A DNA stretch of 52,059 bases from Pseudanabaena cinerea FACHB-1277 (GCF_014696345.1 NZ_JACJPY010000027.1:1-52059); one strand, 5' to 3'. Shown: positions 42,466-50,816, counted from the stretch's first letter. Notes: generated by a model not told the origin, from the sequence alone. Made by a program: numbers and translations.

Positions 42466-43176
42466 TCAAGATGGTCTTTGAAAAGCTGCCCCTCTTCTCG
42501 AACGCAAACGTTGCTCAAGATGTGGATCATTTTTGAGATTGATTGTTAAATGTTTATCGCGATCAACCAAAGGAAACTGAGTTTGCCAATTGCTAATGAT
42601 ATGAAAATAATTTTCGGCATCCTCCAAACAATATTCATATATTTCTTTCAAAACTGTTTGATATCCCTTTTCTTTACGAAGTATTTTAATGCCATTCCTA
42701 AAAACGTAATAACCTTTAATTTTTTTAAATATGGGAATCCCTAAATAGGCAAAAAGATTATTTAAGCCTTGATTTAGATCGTTGCGCTGACTTGTTTTCT
42801 GGAGATCGAGGATTCTAATACTATCAATTTTGGGACTAAATTCTAATGCTTCTATTCTTTGACGCAAACAGAACATATCACTGGTTGCCAAACCATAGCC
42901 AATAAAATATTTGCCTCGCAAGCTATGTAAATCATTTAATATATCTTGAATTATCTTCTTTTCTTGAGTACTAGATTCGATAAATTGAATTTTGATGTAT
43001 TGTTCATTACTGTCTTCTAAGATGCGCGTCAAAGTATAACCAAAAATCTTTTGTACGGAAACGTTTTTCTGAAAGTCGCGACACCACTCTAAGTCCAAGA
43101 ACACAAGATCATAAATGGAACCGTTGTAAAAATTATTAACATATTTATTGGGGATTTTAAGTTCCTGCTTATACAT
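42466..43176 (-). CDS. DEDDy-type 3-prime-5-prime exonuclease-like protein
   Basis: 236 residues with an RNase H fold: ExoI VFLDLEW (D28, E30), ExoII GYGLATSDMFCL (D100), ExoIII YCLED (Y182, D186) giving the Y-x3-D signature. Residues and spacing fit DEDDy exonucleases; the family name is uncertain. A basic C-terminal tail (LRSRRGAAFQR). AT-rich, HIP1-poor composition suggests an acquired gene. No obvious operon partner; it ends near the beta-helix gene. Confidence 0.65.
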   Translation of the reverse strand: MYKQELKIPNKYVNNFYNGSIYDLVFLDLEWCRDFQKNVSVQKIFGYTLTRILEDSNEQYIKIQFIESSTQEKKIIQDILNDLHSLRGKYFIGYGLATSDMFCLRQRIEALEFSPKIDSIRILDLQKTSQRNDLNQGLNNLFAYLGIPIFKKIKGYYVFRNGIKILRKEKGYQTVLKEIYEYCLEDAENYFHIISNWQTQFPLVDRDKHLTINLKNDPHLEQRLRSRRGAAFQRPS

Positions 43177-43449
43177 GGCTTTTATACATGGCTTTTATAG
43201 CCTATTGATGTTTTGAGCATTTCAGAAAAATTAAAAAAATCAGCGCGAAGCGCCACTTTTTAAAATTCTGCTGGCTTTTAAGTCAGCACAAAGCGCTGTA
43301 TATAGGTTTTAGCTTGATTTACGCTGGAAAATAAGTTTTTTTTGATAACGCTTTGCATATTAATACCTAAATTGTCACACATATTCTGACACTGCCAATT
43401 AGTTTATGCTCGTCTATCGATCGCTAGTTTAGCAAGCGGTTGTGAAAAG
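43177..43449. other. Repeat-containing intergenic spacer
   Basis: Contains members of the short palindrome family (AGCGCGAAGCGCC near 43242 and CAGCACAAAGCGCTG at 43284-43298) and AT-rich DNA. No gene seen. Confidence 0.5.
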
Positions 43450-44139
43450 TTAGACTTCAAAGTTAAAGCCTTTGTCCTTGAGTTGCAAATATTTAGTCTC
43501 ATCAAATTGGTATAGCTTTGCCGCCCGATGGGAGACATTATGCTGCACTTCACCCGTATCAAGCAGCAAATCCATACTTAATATTTTTTTACGAAAGTTC
43601 CGTTTGTCTAGCGATCTATTCCAGATAATCTCATAAAGTTTTTGTAACTGAGAAAGGGTGAAATTTCTAGGTAATAATTCAAACCCAATCGGTTCATAAC
43701 GGATTTTGCTCCTTAGTCGGGTGATCGCTGTTTGTAAGATCTGATCATGATCAAAGGCTAGTTTAGGAATTTTAGAAAGGGGAAACCAGTAAGCCTCACG
43801 CGCATCTGTAGAGGCTTGAACCTTTTGCTCAACCAAATTAATCAATGCGTAATAGGCAACGCTAACTACGCGATCGCGAGGGTCACGCCCCAAGTCCCCA
43901 AAAGTATATAGCTGCTCTAGGAAAACATTCTGTATCCCTGTTTCTTCTTGCAATTCCCGCAAAGCCGCTTGCTCTAGAGTCTCATCCATCCTCACAAATC
44001 CCCCAGGGATCGCCCATTCCCCTTCAAACGGAGGAATGTCGCGTTTAATTAGCATGATTTTAAGCTCTAGCTCCGCATCAAGTCCAAAAACAATGCAATC
44101 AACGGTGAGAGAGGGGCGGGGGTATTTGTAGGTGGGCAT
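43450..44139 (-). CDS. nrtR: NrtR-type Nudix transcriptional regulator
   Basis: 229 residues. A Nudix domain (1-145) has the complete box [19 protein letters not shown] followed by EETGI, and the C-terminus (about 150-229) is a winged helix ([25 protein letters not shown]) as in NrtR. NrtR represses NAD-metabolism genes and is released from DNA by ADP-ribose. The intact box means hydrolase activity cannot be excluded. It is divergent from the PP2C/ADP-ribosylglycohydrolase operon, and a palindromic operator lies in the shared promoter. Start ATG 44139. Confidence 0.9.
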   Translation of the reverse strand: MPTYKYPRPSLTVDCIVFGLDAELELKIMLIKRDIPPFEGEWAIPGGFVRMDETLEQAALRELQEETGIQNVFLEQLYTFGDLGRDPRDRVVSVAYYALINLVEQKVQASTDAREAYWFPLSKIPKLAFDHDQILQTAITRLRSKIRYEPIGFELLPRNFTLSQLQKLYEIIWNRSLDKRNFRKKILSMDLLLDTGEVQHNVSHRAAKLYQFDETKYLQLKDKGFNFEV

Positions 44140-44149
44140 TTGAGTATGG

Positions 44150-44285
44150 GTGTTAGCTTTTAGCTTTTGGCTTTTAGCATTTGGCTTTTAGCTTTTGGCT
44201 CTGGAGATTGGCAATTGTTTGAATTCGCGATTATTTCAACCTAACCAAAGCTAATCGCTAACAGCTAATCGCTAATAGCTAAAAA
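44150..44285. repeat. TTTAGC/GCTAA simple-repeat tract
   Basis: Many overlapping units of TAGCTTTTGGC and GCTAATCGCTAACAG type between nrtR and the promoter at 44292. A similar tract follows the PP2C gene at 45118-45270. Confidence 0.7.
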
Positions 44286-44291
44286 AGTTTA

Positions 44292-44320
44292 TTGACATAG
44301 TGTAAAAACAACACTATATT
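44292..44320 (+). promoter_or_regulatory. Sigma70-type promoter for the PP2C/ADP-ribosylglycohydrolase operon
   Basis: TTGACA at 44292-44297, a 17-base spacer, and TATATT at 44315-44320: nearly consensus. The start of translation is 30 bases downstream of the -10 box. The spacer is filled by an operator palindrome. Confidence 0.8.
44297..44317. promoter_or_regulatory. Candidate NrtR operator 1
   Basis: Perfect palindrome ATAGTGT-N7-ACACTAT (21 bases) occupying the -35 to -10 spacer. Binding would block RNA polymerase. The adjacent nrtR gene is the natural candidate regulator. Confidence 0.7.
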
Positions 44321-44322
44321 AG

Positions 44323-44343
44323 TTTGTGTGGTTTATACACTAT
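44323..44343. promoter_or_regulatory. Candidate NrtR operator 2
   Basis: TTTGTGT-N7-ACACTAT, sharing the exact right half and the N7 spacing with operator 1 but with a weaker left half. Centres are 26 bases apart. It sits just before the PP2C start codon. Confidence 0.55.
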
Positions 44344-44349
44344 ATCGCG

Positions 44350-45135
44350 ATGCAAGGACAAGTTGACTCTTTTGAATATGCCTTCGGCTCGATCATTGGG
44401 CGCAATCATGTTCTTGCTGGCAAAAACAATCAGGATGCGTATGGGATTATCTCTAACGAAAAATTCATGATTGCAGTGGTGTGCGATGGCTGCGGCAGTG
44501 GCAAACATAGTGAGGTCGGCGCAAAGTTAGGGGCGAGGCTGGTGGTTAATGCGATCGCCGATCTGCTTAATCAAAACTTAGCGATATCTGAAGCTGAATT
44601 TTGGAATACCGTCAAAATAAACTTATTGCAGAAGTTAAAGGATTTGGTAACTCTTATTGATAGCGACATGGAATTTGTGAATGACCACCTGTTATTTACA
44701 ATTGTCGGTACTGTAATTACAGATCTCGAAACAGTTACTTTCTCAATGGGTGATGGCGCGATCGCAATTAATGGCGAGCTTACCCAGATTCCCGCCTATC
44801 CCAACAATGCACCGCCCTATCTCGCCTATGGCTTATACAAACCCGATGCGATTGACTTTGAAATACGCGATCGCCTCCCCACCAGTGAATTAAAATCACT
44901 TCTCATCGCCACCGATGGCATTGATGATTTAATAAAAGTTGAAGACATCCATCAATTTTGGCAATCAGAACACTATTTCAGAAATTCCGATGCAATCCGC
45001 CGTAAGTTAGCCATGCTCAATCGGGAGGAAGTCAAACCTGATTGGAATAAACGAGAGTTAACTAGGCGATCGGGAGTGCTTTCTGATGATACGACTTTGG
45101 TAGTGATTAGAAAGCGGTTAGCGGTTAGCTGTTAG
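44350..45135 (+). CDS. PP2C-family protein phosphatase
   Basis: 261 residues from the ATG at 44350; an upstream GTG would start inside operator 2. PPM motifs: NNQDAYG, VVCDGCGSGKHSEVGA (metal-binding D), SMGDGAIAING, IATDGIDDL and DDTTLVVI. It removes phosphate from Ser/Thr using two metal ions; the likely partner is the atypical kinase three genes downstream. First gene of the operon controlled by the 44292 promoter. PP2C, kinase and vWA genes in one operon recall TerY-P triads. Confidence 0.9.
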   Translation: MQGQVDSFEYAFGSIIGRNHVLAGKNNQDAYGIISNEKFMIAVVCDGCGSGKHSEVGAKLGARLVVNAIADLLNQNLAISEAEFWNTVKINLLQKLKDLVTLIDSDMEFVNDHLLFTIVGTVITDLETVTFSMGDGAIAINGELTQIPAYPNNAPPYLAYGLYKPDAIDFEIRDRLPTSELKSLLIATDGIDDLIKVEDIHQFWQSEHYFRNSDAIRRKLAMLNREEVKPDWNKRELTRRSGVLSDDTTLVVIRKRLAVSC

Positions 45136-45270
45136 CTGTTAGCGATTAGCGGTTAGCAGTTAGCGATTAGCTTACTCCGAAAAAATCCCAATCACCAATT
45201 ACCAATTACCAAAAAAGCTAAAAGCTAATAGCTAATAGCTAATAGCCAATTACCAATTACCAAAAAAACT
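45118..45270. repeat. GTTAGC/AATTACC simple-repeat tract
   Basis: Runs of GGTTAGC, GATTAGC, CTAATAG and CCAATTACC-type units fill the gap between the PP2C stop and the first ADP-ribosylglycohydrolase start. Confidence 0.7.
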
Positions 45271-46044
45271 ATGTTAGGCGCAATTGTCGGCGATATCGTT
45301 GGTTCCATTTACGAGTTTAATAATCATCGCTCGAAAGACTTCCCTCTCTTTGGAAAAGGCTGTGATTTCACCGATGACACGGTGCTAACTGTCGCAGTTG
45401 CGGATTGCTTGATGAACAATGGCAACTATGCAGAATATATCAAAAACTATGCTCGTAAATATACAGGTCGAGGCTATGGTGGGCGTTTTGCTCAGTGGGT
45501 TGAGTCTGACAGTATGGAGCCATATAATAGCTGGGGTAATGGCTCGGCAATGCGGGTGAGTCCTGTCGGATTTTATTTTGATAACCTGCAAAGGGTTTCA
45601 TTTGAAGCCAAGCGATCGGCTGAAGTCACGCATAATCATCCCGAAGGTATCAAAGGAGCGCAGGCAACGGCTGCCGCGATTATTCTCGCTCGCAAGGGAC
45701 AGGACAAGGAATTGATTAAGACTCATATTTCCAAATTGTTTAACTATGATTTGAATCGCACCCTTGATGAAATCCGTCCTGTTTATCAATTTAATGAATC
45801 CTGTCAAGAAACTGTTCCCGAAGCAATTATCGCTTTTTTAGAATCAACGGATTTTGAAGATGCCATTCGCAATGCAATTTCTCTAGGTGGTGATAGCGAT
45901 ACACTCGCTTGCATCACGGGAGGTATTGCTGAAGCTTTTTATGGTGGTGTCCCCAAAGACATTGCCGCAAAAGCCTTGAGCTATCTCGATCCTGATCTGC
46001 GTGAAGTTGTCGAAGAATTTAGGGATTGGAGGAGTTTATGTTAG
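45271..46044 (+). CDS. ADP-ribosylglycohydrolase 1
   Basis: 257 residues of the DraG/ARH family: starts GAIVGDIVGSIYE, metal site TDDT in CDFTDDTVLT, the HNHPEGIKGAQA helix and the second metal site LGGDSDTLA. These enzymes cleave ADP-ribose from proteins or from small substrates. Nearly the same length and layout as the next gene, so a tandem duplicate. They overlap by 7 bases. Confidence 0.93.
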   Translation: MLGAIVGDIVGSIYEFNNHRSKDFPLFGKGCDFTDDTVLTVAVADCLMNNGNYAEYIKNYARKYTGRGYGGRFAQWVESDSMEPYNSWGNGSAMRVSPVGFYFDNLQRVSFEAKRSAEVTHNHPEGIKGAQATAAAIILARKGQDKELIKTHISKLFNYDLNRTLDEIRPVYQFNESCQETVPEAIIAFLESTDFEDAIRNAISLGGDSDTLACITGGIAEAFYGGVPKDIAAKALSYLDPDLREVVEEFRDWRSLC

Positions 46045-46811
46045 GCGCGATCGCTGGCGATATTATTGGCTCCATTTATGAAGTCATTCCCATGAAGCGG
46101 AAAGACTTTAAACTCTTCTCCTTTGGTAGTCATTTTAGTGATGATACGGTTCTCACCTATGCCGTAGCCAAATCTCTTCTCACGGGAACTAGCTATGCGA
46201 GTAACTTCAAAAAATGCTTTTGGCGCTATCCATTGGCAGGATTTGGACAGAGATTCACTTGCTGGGCAATGAGCGACCGCAAAGAAGGCTATAACAGTTG
46301 GGGTAACGGTGCGGCGATGCGAGTGAGTCCGATCGCATGGGCGTATGACCAGATCGAAGATGTTCTCAAGGAAGCCGAACGTTGCACCGCCACAACTCAC
46401 AATCATCCCGAAGGCATCAAGGGCGGACAGGCGACTGCGGCGGCGGTTTTCTTAGCGCGTCAAGGTAAGACTAAGCAAGAGATTCAAGCTTATATCGAGC
46501 AAACTTTCGCTTACGATTTACATCGCACTATTGACGAAATTCGCCTCAGTTATAAGTTTGAAGTTTCCTGTCAAAAAAGTGTGCCTGAAGCGATTATTGC
46601 TTTTTTAGAATCAACGGATTTTGAAGATGCGATTCGTAATGCGGTATCTCTTGGTGGTGATAGCGACACGATCGCTGCCATTACAGGCAGTATTGCTGAA
46701 GCCTTTTATGGTGGTGTTCCTGATGCGATCGCTGTTCAAGTATGGAAAAAACTAGATCGTCCTATTCGTCAGACTGTGACTGAGTTTAGAAGAGTTTATC
46801 AATTGCCTTAA
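46038..46811 (+). CDS. ADP-ribosylglycohydrolase 2
   Basis: 257 residues from the ATG at 46038, preceded by GGAGG (46027-46034 region) inside the upstream gene. DraG/ARH motifs: GAIAGDIIGSIYE, FSDDTVLT, THNHPEGIKGGQA, LGGDSDTIA. Long identical blocks with copy 1 (AIIAFLESTDFEDAIRNA). The start overlaps the preceding stop, so translation is coupled. The two copies may differ in substrate (middle region diverges: Y-G-G-R-F versus G-F-G-Q-R-F). Confidence 0.93.
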   Translation: MLGAIAGDIIGSIYEVIPMKRKDFKLFSFGSHFSDDTVLTYAVAKSLLTGTSYASNFKKCFWRYPLAGFGQRFTCWAMSDRKEGYNSWGNGAAMRVSPIAWAYDQIEDVLKEAERCTATTHNHPEGIKGGQATAAAVFLARQGKTKQEIQAYIEQTFAYDLHRTIDEIRLSYKFEVSCQKSVPEAIIAFLESTDFEDAIRNAVSLGGDSDTIAAITGSIAEAFYGGVPDAIAVQVWKKLDRPIRQTVTEFRRVYQLP

Positions 46812-46828
46812 AGCATGGGAGTAAAATC

Positions 46829-48682
46829 ATGGATATCTATCTCAACCAAAAACGAATTAAAGTTAATCCTAAAAATGCGATCGGCAAGGGTGGCGAAGCG
46901 GATATCTATGATCTCAAAAATGGCAAGGTTCTCAAACTCTTTAAATCTGCGGATCATCCTGATTATCAGTTACTACCCCAAGAACAATTGGCGGCTAAAG
47001 CCAGAATTACTCTTCATCAGCAAAAGTTACCTGCTTTCCCGCAAAACTTACCTGCGAGGGTGATTAAACCTGAAACTTTAGCCACAGATAAACAGGGAAT
47101 GATCTTGGGCTATGCAATGCCCTTCTTGCAGAATACAGTGCCGCTTTTGAAATATAGCGATCGCAATTATCGCCAAACTAACGGCATCTCACAGCAATTT
47201 ATAACCGAATTATTTCGAGATCTCCATGAATCAGTCCTAAAAGTTCATCAAGCAAATGTGACGATTGGTGATTTTAATGATCTGAATTTATTAGTTTCGC
47301 AAAACCAAGTTCATCTCATTGATGCGGATTCCTTCCAGTTTGGACAGTTTCCCTGTCAGTTATTCACAGCAAGGTTTGTCGATCCGATATTGTGCGATCG
47401 CCAAGCAAATCAACCAATTCTCAATAGTCCTCATAATTCAAATTCTGATTGGTACGCCTTCACGGTAATGTTGATGCAGAGCCTCCTCTATGTCGATCCC
47501 TATGGCGGCGTATATAAGCCGAAATCCCAGACTGCCCAAATCCCTCACAGTGCTAGACCTTTGCAACGCATCACCATTTTTCATCCCGATGTGCGCTATC
47601 CGAAACCCGCAATCCCTTACAAGGTTCTATCCGATGATTTATTACATCATTTCCATAACTGCTTTGAAAAAGACTGGCGTGGCGATTTTCCTAAGCCTCT
47701 GCTCCAATCAATGCGCTGGACAAGGTGCAATCAATGTGGCATCGAACATTTACGGAATACTTGCCCAATTTGTACGCCTCTAATTGCATTTCCCTCCTCT
47801 ACCTCTGGGAGAGGGGCTGGGGGAGAGGGCTGTAAAGTTTTGCAGATTTTCCACACCGAAGGCGTAATTCTTCAAGTCGCTTTACAAAATAATTCCCTCA
47901 ATTATCTTTATCACGTTAATCACGAATTTAAGCGCGAAGATAACACAGTTTTATTATCTGGAGAACTCGATGCTCATATTCAATTCGCCATCTTTGGCAA
48001 GTCCACAATCGTTGCCAAACAAGGTAAAGCACTTACACTCAGTCAGGGACAACCGCAAGCGATCGCCGCCGATCTAATTCGTGCTAATTCCTTTTCTCGC
48101 TATTGGATTGACAATGGGCAACTACTTCGCGATGGCAAGCTAGGCAATGAATATATTGGTGACATTCTCGAAGGACAAACACAATTTTGGGTTGGTGAGG
48201 CTTTCGGCTTTGGCTTCTATCGGGCAGGGGCGATCAGTGTGGCTTTCACCTTTGACGCGAAGCGTTCAGGAATAGGCGATCGCGTAAAGATTCCACCCAT
48301 TCAAGGAGAACTAATCGATGCAAACTGTCTATTTAGCAACGACATTTGCTGGTTCTTCACTATCACCCAAGAGCAAGGCAATATCATTCATCGAGTTTCC
48401 GTATTGCGTCCCACAGGTGAGTTAGTTGCCACGATTACCGCACCTAAAGGCGATCTTGCTTGGTTAACAAATATTCATGGTGGCAGTGCGATCGCTAATT
48501 GGCTATTCGTTCCCACTGATGAAGGCATTGCGAGAGTGGAGGTAAACAATGGACAAATCATGATTACAAAGACTTTCCCCGAAACTGAACCCTATGTCGA
48601 TAGCGGCTGTTCCCTGATAGTCGGCTCACAAGGTATCTATGTGATTCACTCACAAAAGATTTTGCAGTTACAATTAGCTTAG
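46829..48682 (+). CDS. Atypical kinase-fold protein with zinc ribbon and propeller-like C-terminus
   Basis: 617 residues. Kinase-like region (about 15-290): glycine loop AIGKGGEADIY, Lys in VLKLFK, catalytic loop VTIGDFNDLNLLV (D148, N153, HRD replaced), and DFG replaced by LIDADSF (D165). Key acidic residues are kept, so activity is plausible. A zinc ribbon follows (C300/C303, C312/C315), then an insertion encoded by a dispersed repeat (about 322-335), and a C-terminal strand-rich region of about 270 residues, possibly a beta-propeller. This catalytic-loop variant is known from TerY-P kinases. It follows the ADP-ribosylglycohydrolases by 17 bases. Confidence 0.8.
   Translation: MDIYLNQKRIKVNPKNAIGKGGEADIYDLKNGKVLKLFKSADHPDYQLLPQEQLAAKARITLHQQKLPAFPQNLPARVIKPETLATDKQGMILGYAMPFLQNTVPLLKYSDRNYRQTNGISQQFITELFRDLHESVLKVHQANVTIGDFNDLNLLVSQNQVHLIDADSFQFGQFPCQLFTARFVDPILCDRQANQPILNSPHNSNSDWYAFTVMLMQSLLYVDPYGGVYKPKSQTAQIPHSARPLQRITIFHPDVRYPKPAIPYKVLSDDLLHHFHNCFEKDWRGDFPKPLLQSMRWTRCNQCGIEHLRNTCPICTPLIAFPSSTSGRGAGGEGCKVLQIFHTEGVILQVALQNNSLNYLYHVNHEFKREDNTVLLSGELDAHIQFAIFGKSTIVAKQGKALTLSQGQPQAIAADLIRANSFSRYWIDNGQLLRDGKLGNEYIGDILEGQTQFWVGEAFGFGFYRAGAISVAFTFDAKRSGIGDRVKIPPIQGELIDANCLFSNDICWFFTITQEQGNIIHRVSVLRPTGELVATITAPKGDLAWLTNIHGGSAIANWLFVPTDEGIARVEVNNGQIMITKTFPETEPYVDSGCSLIVGSQGIYVIHSQKILQLQLA
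47792..47829 (+). repeat. GC-rich dispersed repeat inside the kinase gene
   Basis: CTCTGGGAGAGGGGCTGGG followed by GGAGAGGG, of the type usually found between genes in cyanobacteria. Here it stays in frame and encodes SSTSGRGAGGEG just after the zinc ribbon. Confidence 0.65.
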
Positions 48683-48700
48683 ATCCTAGGAGCAAAAAAA

Positions 48701-48994
48701 ATGCAAACAATTCAACTGAGCTTAGATGAAGAGATGATTCGTAATCTTAATCAGCTTTCTTCGCAGCAACAAACTACACCTGAAGAGCTAATCAAGCAAT
48801 TCATTATCGATCGCTTGCAACAACCCACTAAACCTAAAACAGTTATGGAAAAGTTGCAGGAAGCAGAAAGACGGCGTGGTGAGCCTCGACATTTTTTGCA
48901 AGGGCGATCTGATCTATCGGATCGAGATGTGAGAAAGGCAATTATTGCTCAAAGAATGCAAGAAAAGTATCAAAGGATTCAGGATCAACTATGA
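48701..48994 (+). CDS. Ribbon-helix-helix-like antitoxin
   Basis: 97 residues. The N-terminus QTIQLSLDEEMIRNLNQLS fits a ribbon-helix-helix DNA-binding fold, and the acidic/basic helical tail (VMEKLQEAERRRGEPRHFLQ) is the usual toxin-neutralising part. GGAG lies about 8 bases upstream. The stop overlaps the PIN toxin start by 4 bases. Confidence 0.75.
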   Translation: MQTIQLSLDEEMIRNLNQLSSQQQTTPEELIKQFIIDRLQQPTKPKTVMEKLQEAERRRGEPRHFLQGRSDLSDRDVRKAIIAQRMQEKYQRIQDQL

Positions 48995-49407
48995 ATCACC
49001 CTTCTATTCTTATTGATAGTTGTGCCTTGGTTGCTTACTACAGTGAGCAAGATGTTTATCACGATATCATGTGTAGATTTCTTGCTGAATGTACCAGTGA
49101 ACTGATCACCACCACAAGCTGTATCACAGAGACCATGTGGCTACTCGATTATGACTATCGCGTTCAAAATGAGTTTTTGGATGAAGTTCTAGATGGAGTG
49201 TATATTCACGAAACCTTGACCAATAATGATTTACGACGAATTATTGAATTGAACAAGAAATATGCCGATCACATGGCTGACTTTGCCGATTTATCACTAG
49301 TTGCTATTTCTGAACGCTTAGATATTCCTGCGATCGCTACTTTCGACAAAGATTTTCAAGTATATCGCCGATATCGCAATCAACCATTTACAAACGTTCT
49401 TGATTAA
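48991..49407 (+). CDS. PIN-domain toxin (VapC-like)
   Basis: 138 residues, full-length PIN ribonuclease: ILIDSCALVAYY (D9), TSCITETMWLL (E47), ADFADLSLVAIS and IATFDKDF. All acidic residues of the active site appear present, unlike the broken PIN gene at 13628. Coupled to the upstream antitoxin. The pair sits between the kinase and the nicotinamidase-like gene and keeps the operon direction, so it may be transcribed with it. Confidence 0.88.
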   Translation: MNHPSILIDSCALVAYYSEQDVYHDIMCRFLAECTSELITTTSCITETMWLLDYDYRVQNEFLDEVLDGVYIHETLTNNDLRRIIELNKKYADHMADFADLSLVAISERLDIPAIATFDKDFQVYRRYRNQPFTNVLD

Positions 49408-49433
49408 GGTTTTAAAACTGGAGAAACATTAAA

Positions 49434-50486
49434 ATGACTACTCAAATTGTTACTCAACTTCCCATTCCCGCATTTTTCGATCGCCACAAAGTCGGATCGG
49501 TATGGCGTGTTCCCTATCAAGATCGGGCTAACCAAGCTGGATCTTGGGCGAAACAACATGGCATCACCCCTGCGGCAAAGGATCGTAAGAAAATTTGTTT
49601 GATGGCGATCGATGTGCAGAATACATTTTGTATTGCCGATCATGAGCTATTTGTCGGTGGACGCTCTGGTACTGGGGCGATCGAAGATAATGTGCGCTTG
49701 TGCGAATTTATCTATCGCAATCTGCACCACATCAGCGAAATTGCGCCCACAATGGACACCCACACCGCCATGCAAATATTCCATCCAATCTTTTGGATAA
49801 ACGATGCGGGTGAACATCCCATTCCCAATGCCACATCGATTACTCTAGAAGATGTACAGCAAGGCAAGTGGAAAGTAAATCCTGCGATCGCCTATAGTCT
49901 CGCCAAAGGCAACTATATGGCAATTCAGCGCCACGCCTTGCATTATGTCCAGAAACTCAACACCGAAGGCAAATTTCCCCTCACGGTTTGGGCTTATCAC
50001 TCCATGCTCGGCGGCATCGGTCACGCCCTAGTTTCTTCAGTCGAAGAAGCAATGTTCTTTCACAATATTGCGCGGCATAGCCAGACAAACTTTGAGATTA
50101 AAGGCGGTAATCCTCTCACTGAAAACTATTCCGTATTGCGACCTGAAGTGATGGATGGCGCTGATGGCAGACCGATCGCCCAGAAAAATACACGCTTTTT
50201 GCAAAGGTTACTGGAATTTGATGCCGTAATCATTGCAGGTCAAGCTAAGAGCCATTGTGTTGCATGGACAATTCAAGACCTGCTCAGCGAAATCCTTGCC
50301 CACGATCCCAAATTGGCGAAGAAAGTCTATCTGCTCGAAGATTGCACTTCGCCTGTGGTCGTTCCCAATATCGTGGACTATACGGATCAAGCCGACGCTG
50401 CGTTTAGGCGTTTTGCGGATGCTGGTATGCACTTGGTCAAATCCACTGATGCAATGGAAACTTGGGTAGATCTCAATCTTGCTTAA
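49434..50486 (+). CDS. Nicotinamidase-like cysteine hydrolase (isochorismatase fold), enlarged
   Basis: 350 residues, about 140 longer than ordinary nicotinamidases. Catalytic Asp in LMAIDVQNTF (D60), nucleophile in AKSHCVAWT (C275), metal-type residues DTHTAMQIFH (D108, H110, H117), candidate Lys K223 in EIKGG. It should hydrolyse nicotinamide or a related amide, making nicotinate for NAD resynthesis. Extra sequence around residues 120-220 (TVWAYHSMLGGIGHALVSS) is unlike short enzymes. GGAG lies 10 bases upstream. Its place in an operon with ADP-ribosylglycohydrolases supports an NAD role. Confidence 0.85.
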   Translation: MTTQIVTQLPIPAFFDRHKVGSVWRVPYQDRANQAGSWAKQHGITPAAKDRKKICLMAIDVQNTFCIADHELFVGGRSGTGAIEDNVRLCEFIYRNLHHISEIAPTMDTHTAMQIFHPIFWINDAGEHPIPNATSITLEDVQQGKWKVNPAIAYSLAKGNYMAIQRHALHYVQKLNTEGKFPLTVWAYHSMLGGIGHALVSSVEEAMFFHNIARHSQTNFEIKGGNPLTENYSVLRPEVMDGADGRPIAQKNTRFLQRLLEFDAVIIAGQAKSHCVAWTIQDLLSEILAHDPKLAKKVYLLEDCTSPVVVPNIVDYTDQADAAFRRFADAGMHLVKSTDAMETWVDLNLA

Positions 50487-50513
50487 AGCGATCGCTAACA
50501 AGAGGTAAATTCT

Positions 50514-50675
50514 ATGATGAGTATTAATTTGGACTGCGAGACAGAAAAATATCTAGTAGCAATTCTTGCGAAAGAAAATACTACCAGTTCAGAATTGATT
50601 GAACGTTTGCTCAGAGAATATTTGGAATCTATTCAACCCAAGAAGAATTTTCTGGAACGGCTGTTATTCCAGTAA
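50514..50675 (+). CDS. Small RHH-like protein, possibly truncated
   Basis: 53 residues starting MMSINLDCETEKYLVAILA, with SSELIERLLREYLES in the second helix, like a CopG/RHH antitoxin. AGAGG lies 8 bases before the ATG. A palindromic repeat begins directly after the stop, and no toxin gene follows. Confidence 0.5.
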   Translation: MMSINLDCETEKYLVAILAKENTTSSELIERLLREYLESIQPKKNFLERLLFQ

Positions 50676-50687
50676 TTATCCCTGTAG

Positions 50688-50752
50688 GGGCAGAGCATTC
50701 CTGCCACAATTTATAAATTTTGAGACTATCTCAATACAGGAATGCTCTGCCC
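50688..50752. repeat. Palindromic repeat, GGGCAGAGCATTCCTG arms
   Basis: 16-bp arms at 50688-50703 and 50737-50752 in inverse orientation. The same motif family recurs at 51763-51823 and near 52003. Confidence 0.8.
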
Positions 50753-50816
50753 GAAAACTCACAACGCAGGGACAAAACCTCGCAACGCAGGGACAATTTA
50801 TCTGTGAAAGCAGAGA

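Noticed and set aside
44150-45270. CRISPR-like array around the PP2C gene
   Set aside because: The units are short (6-8 bases), imperfect and without regular unique spacers, so they are simple repeats and not CRISPR.
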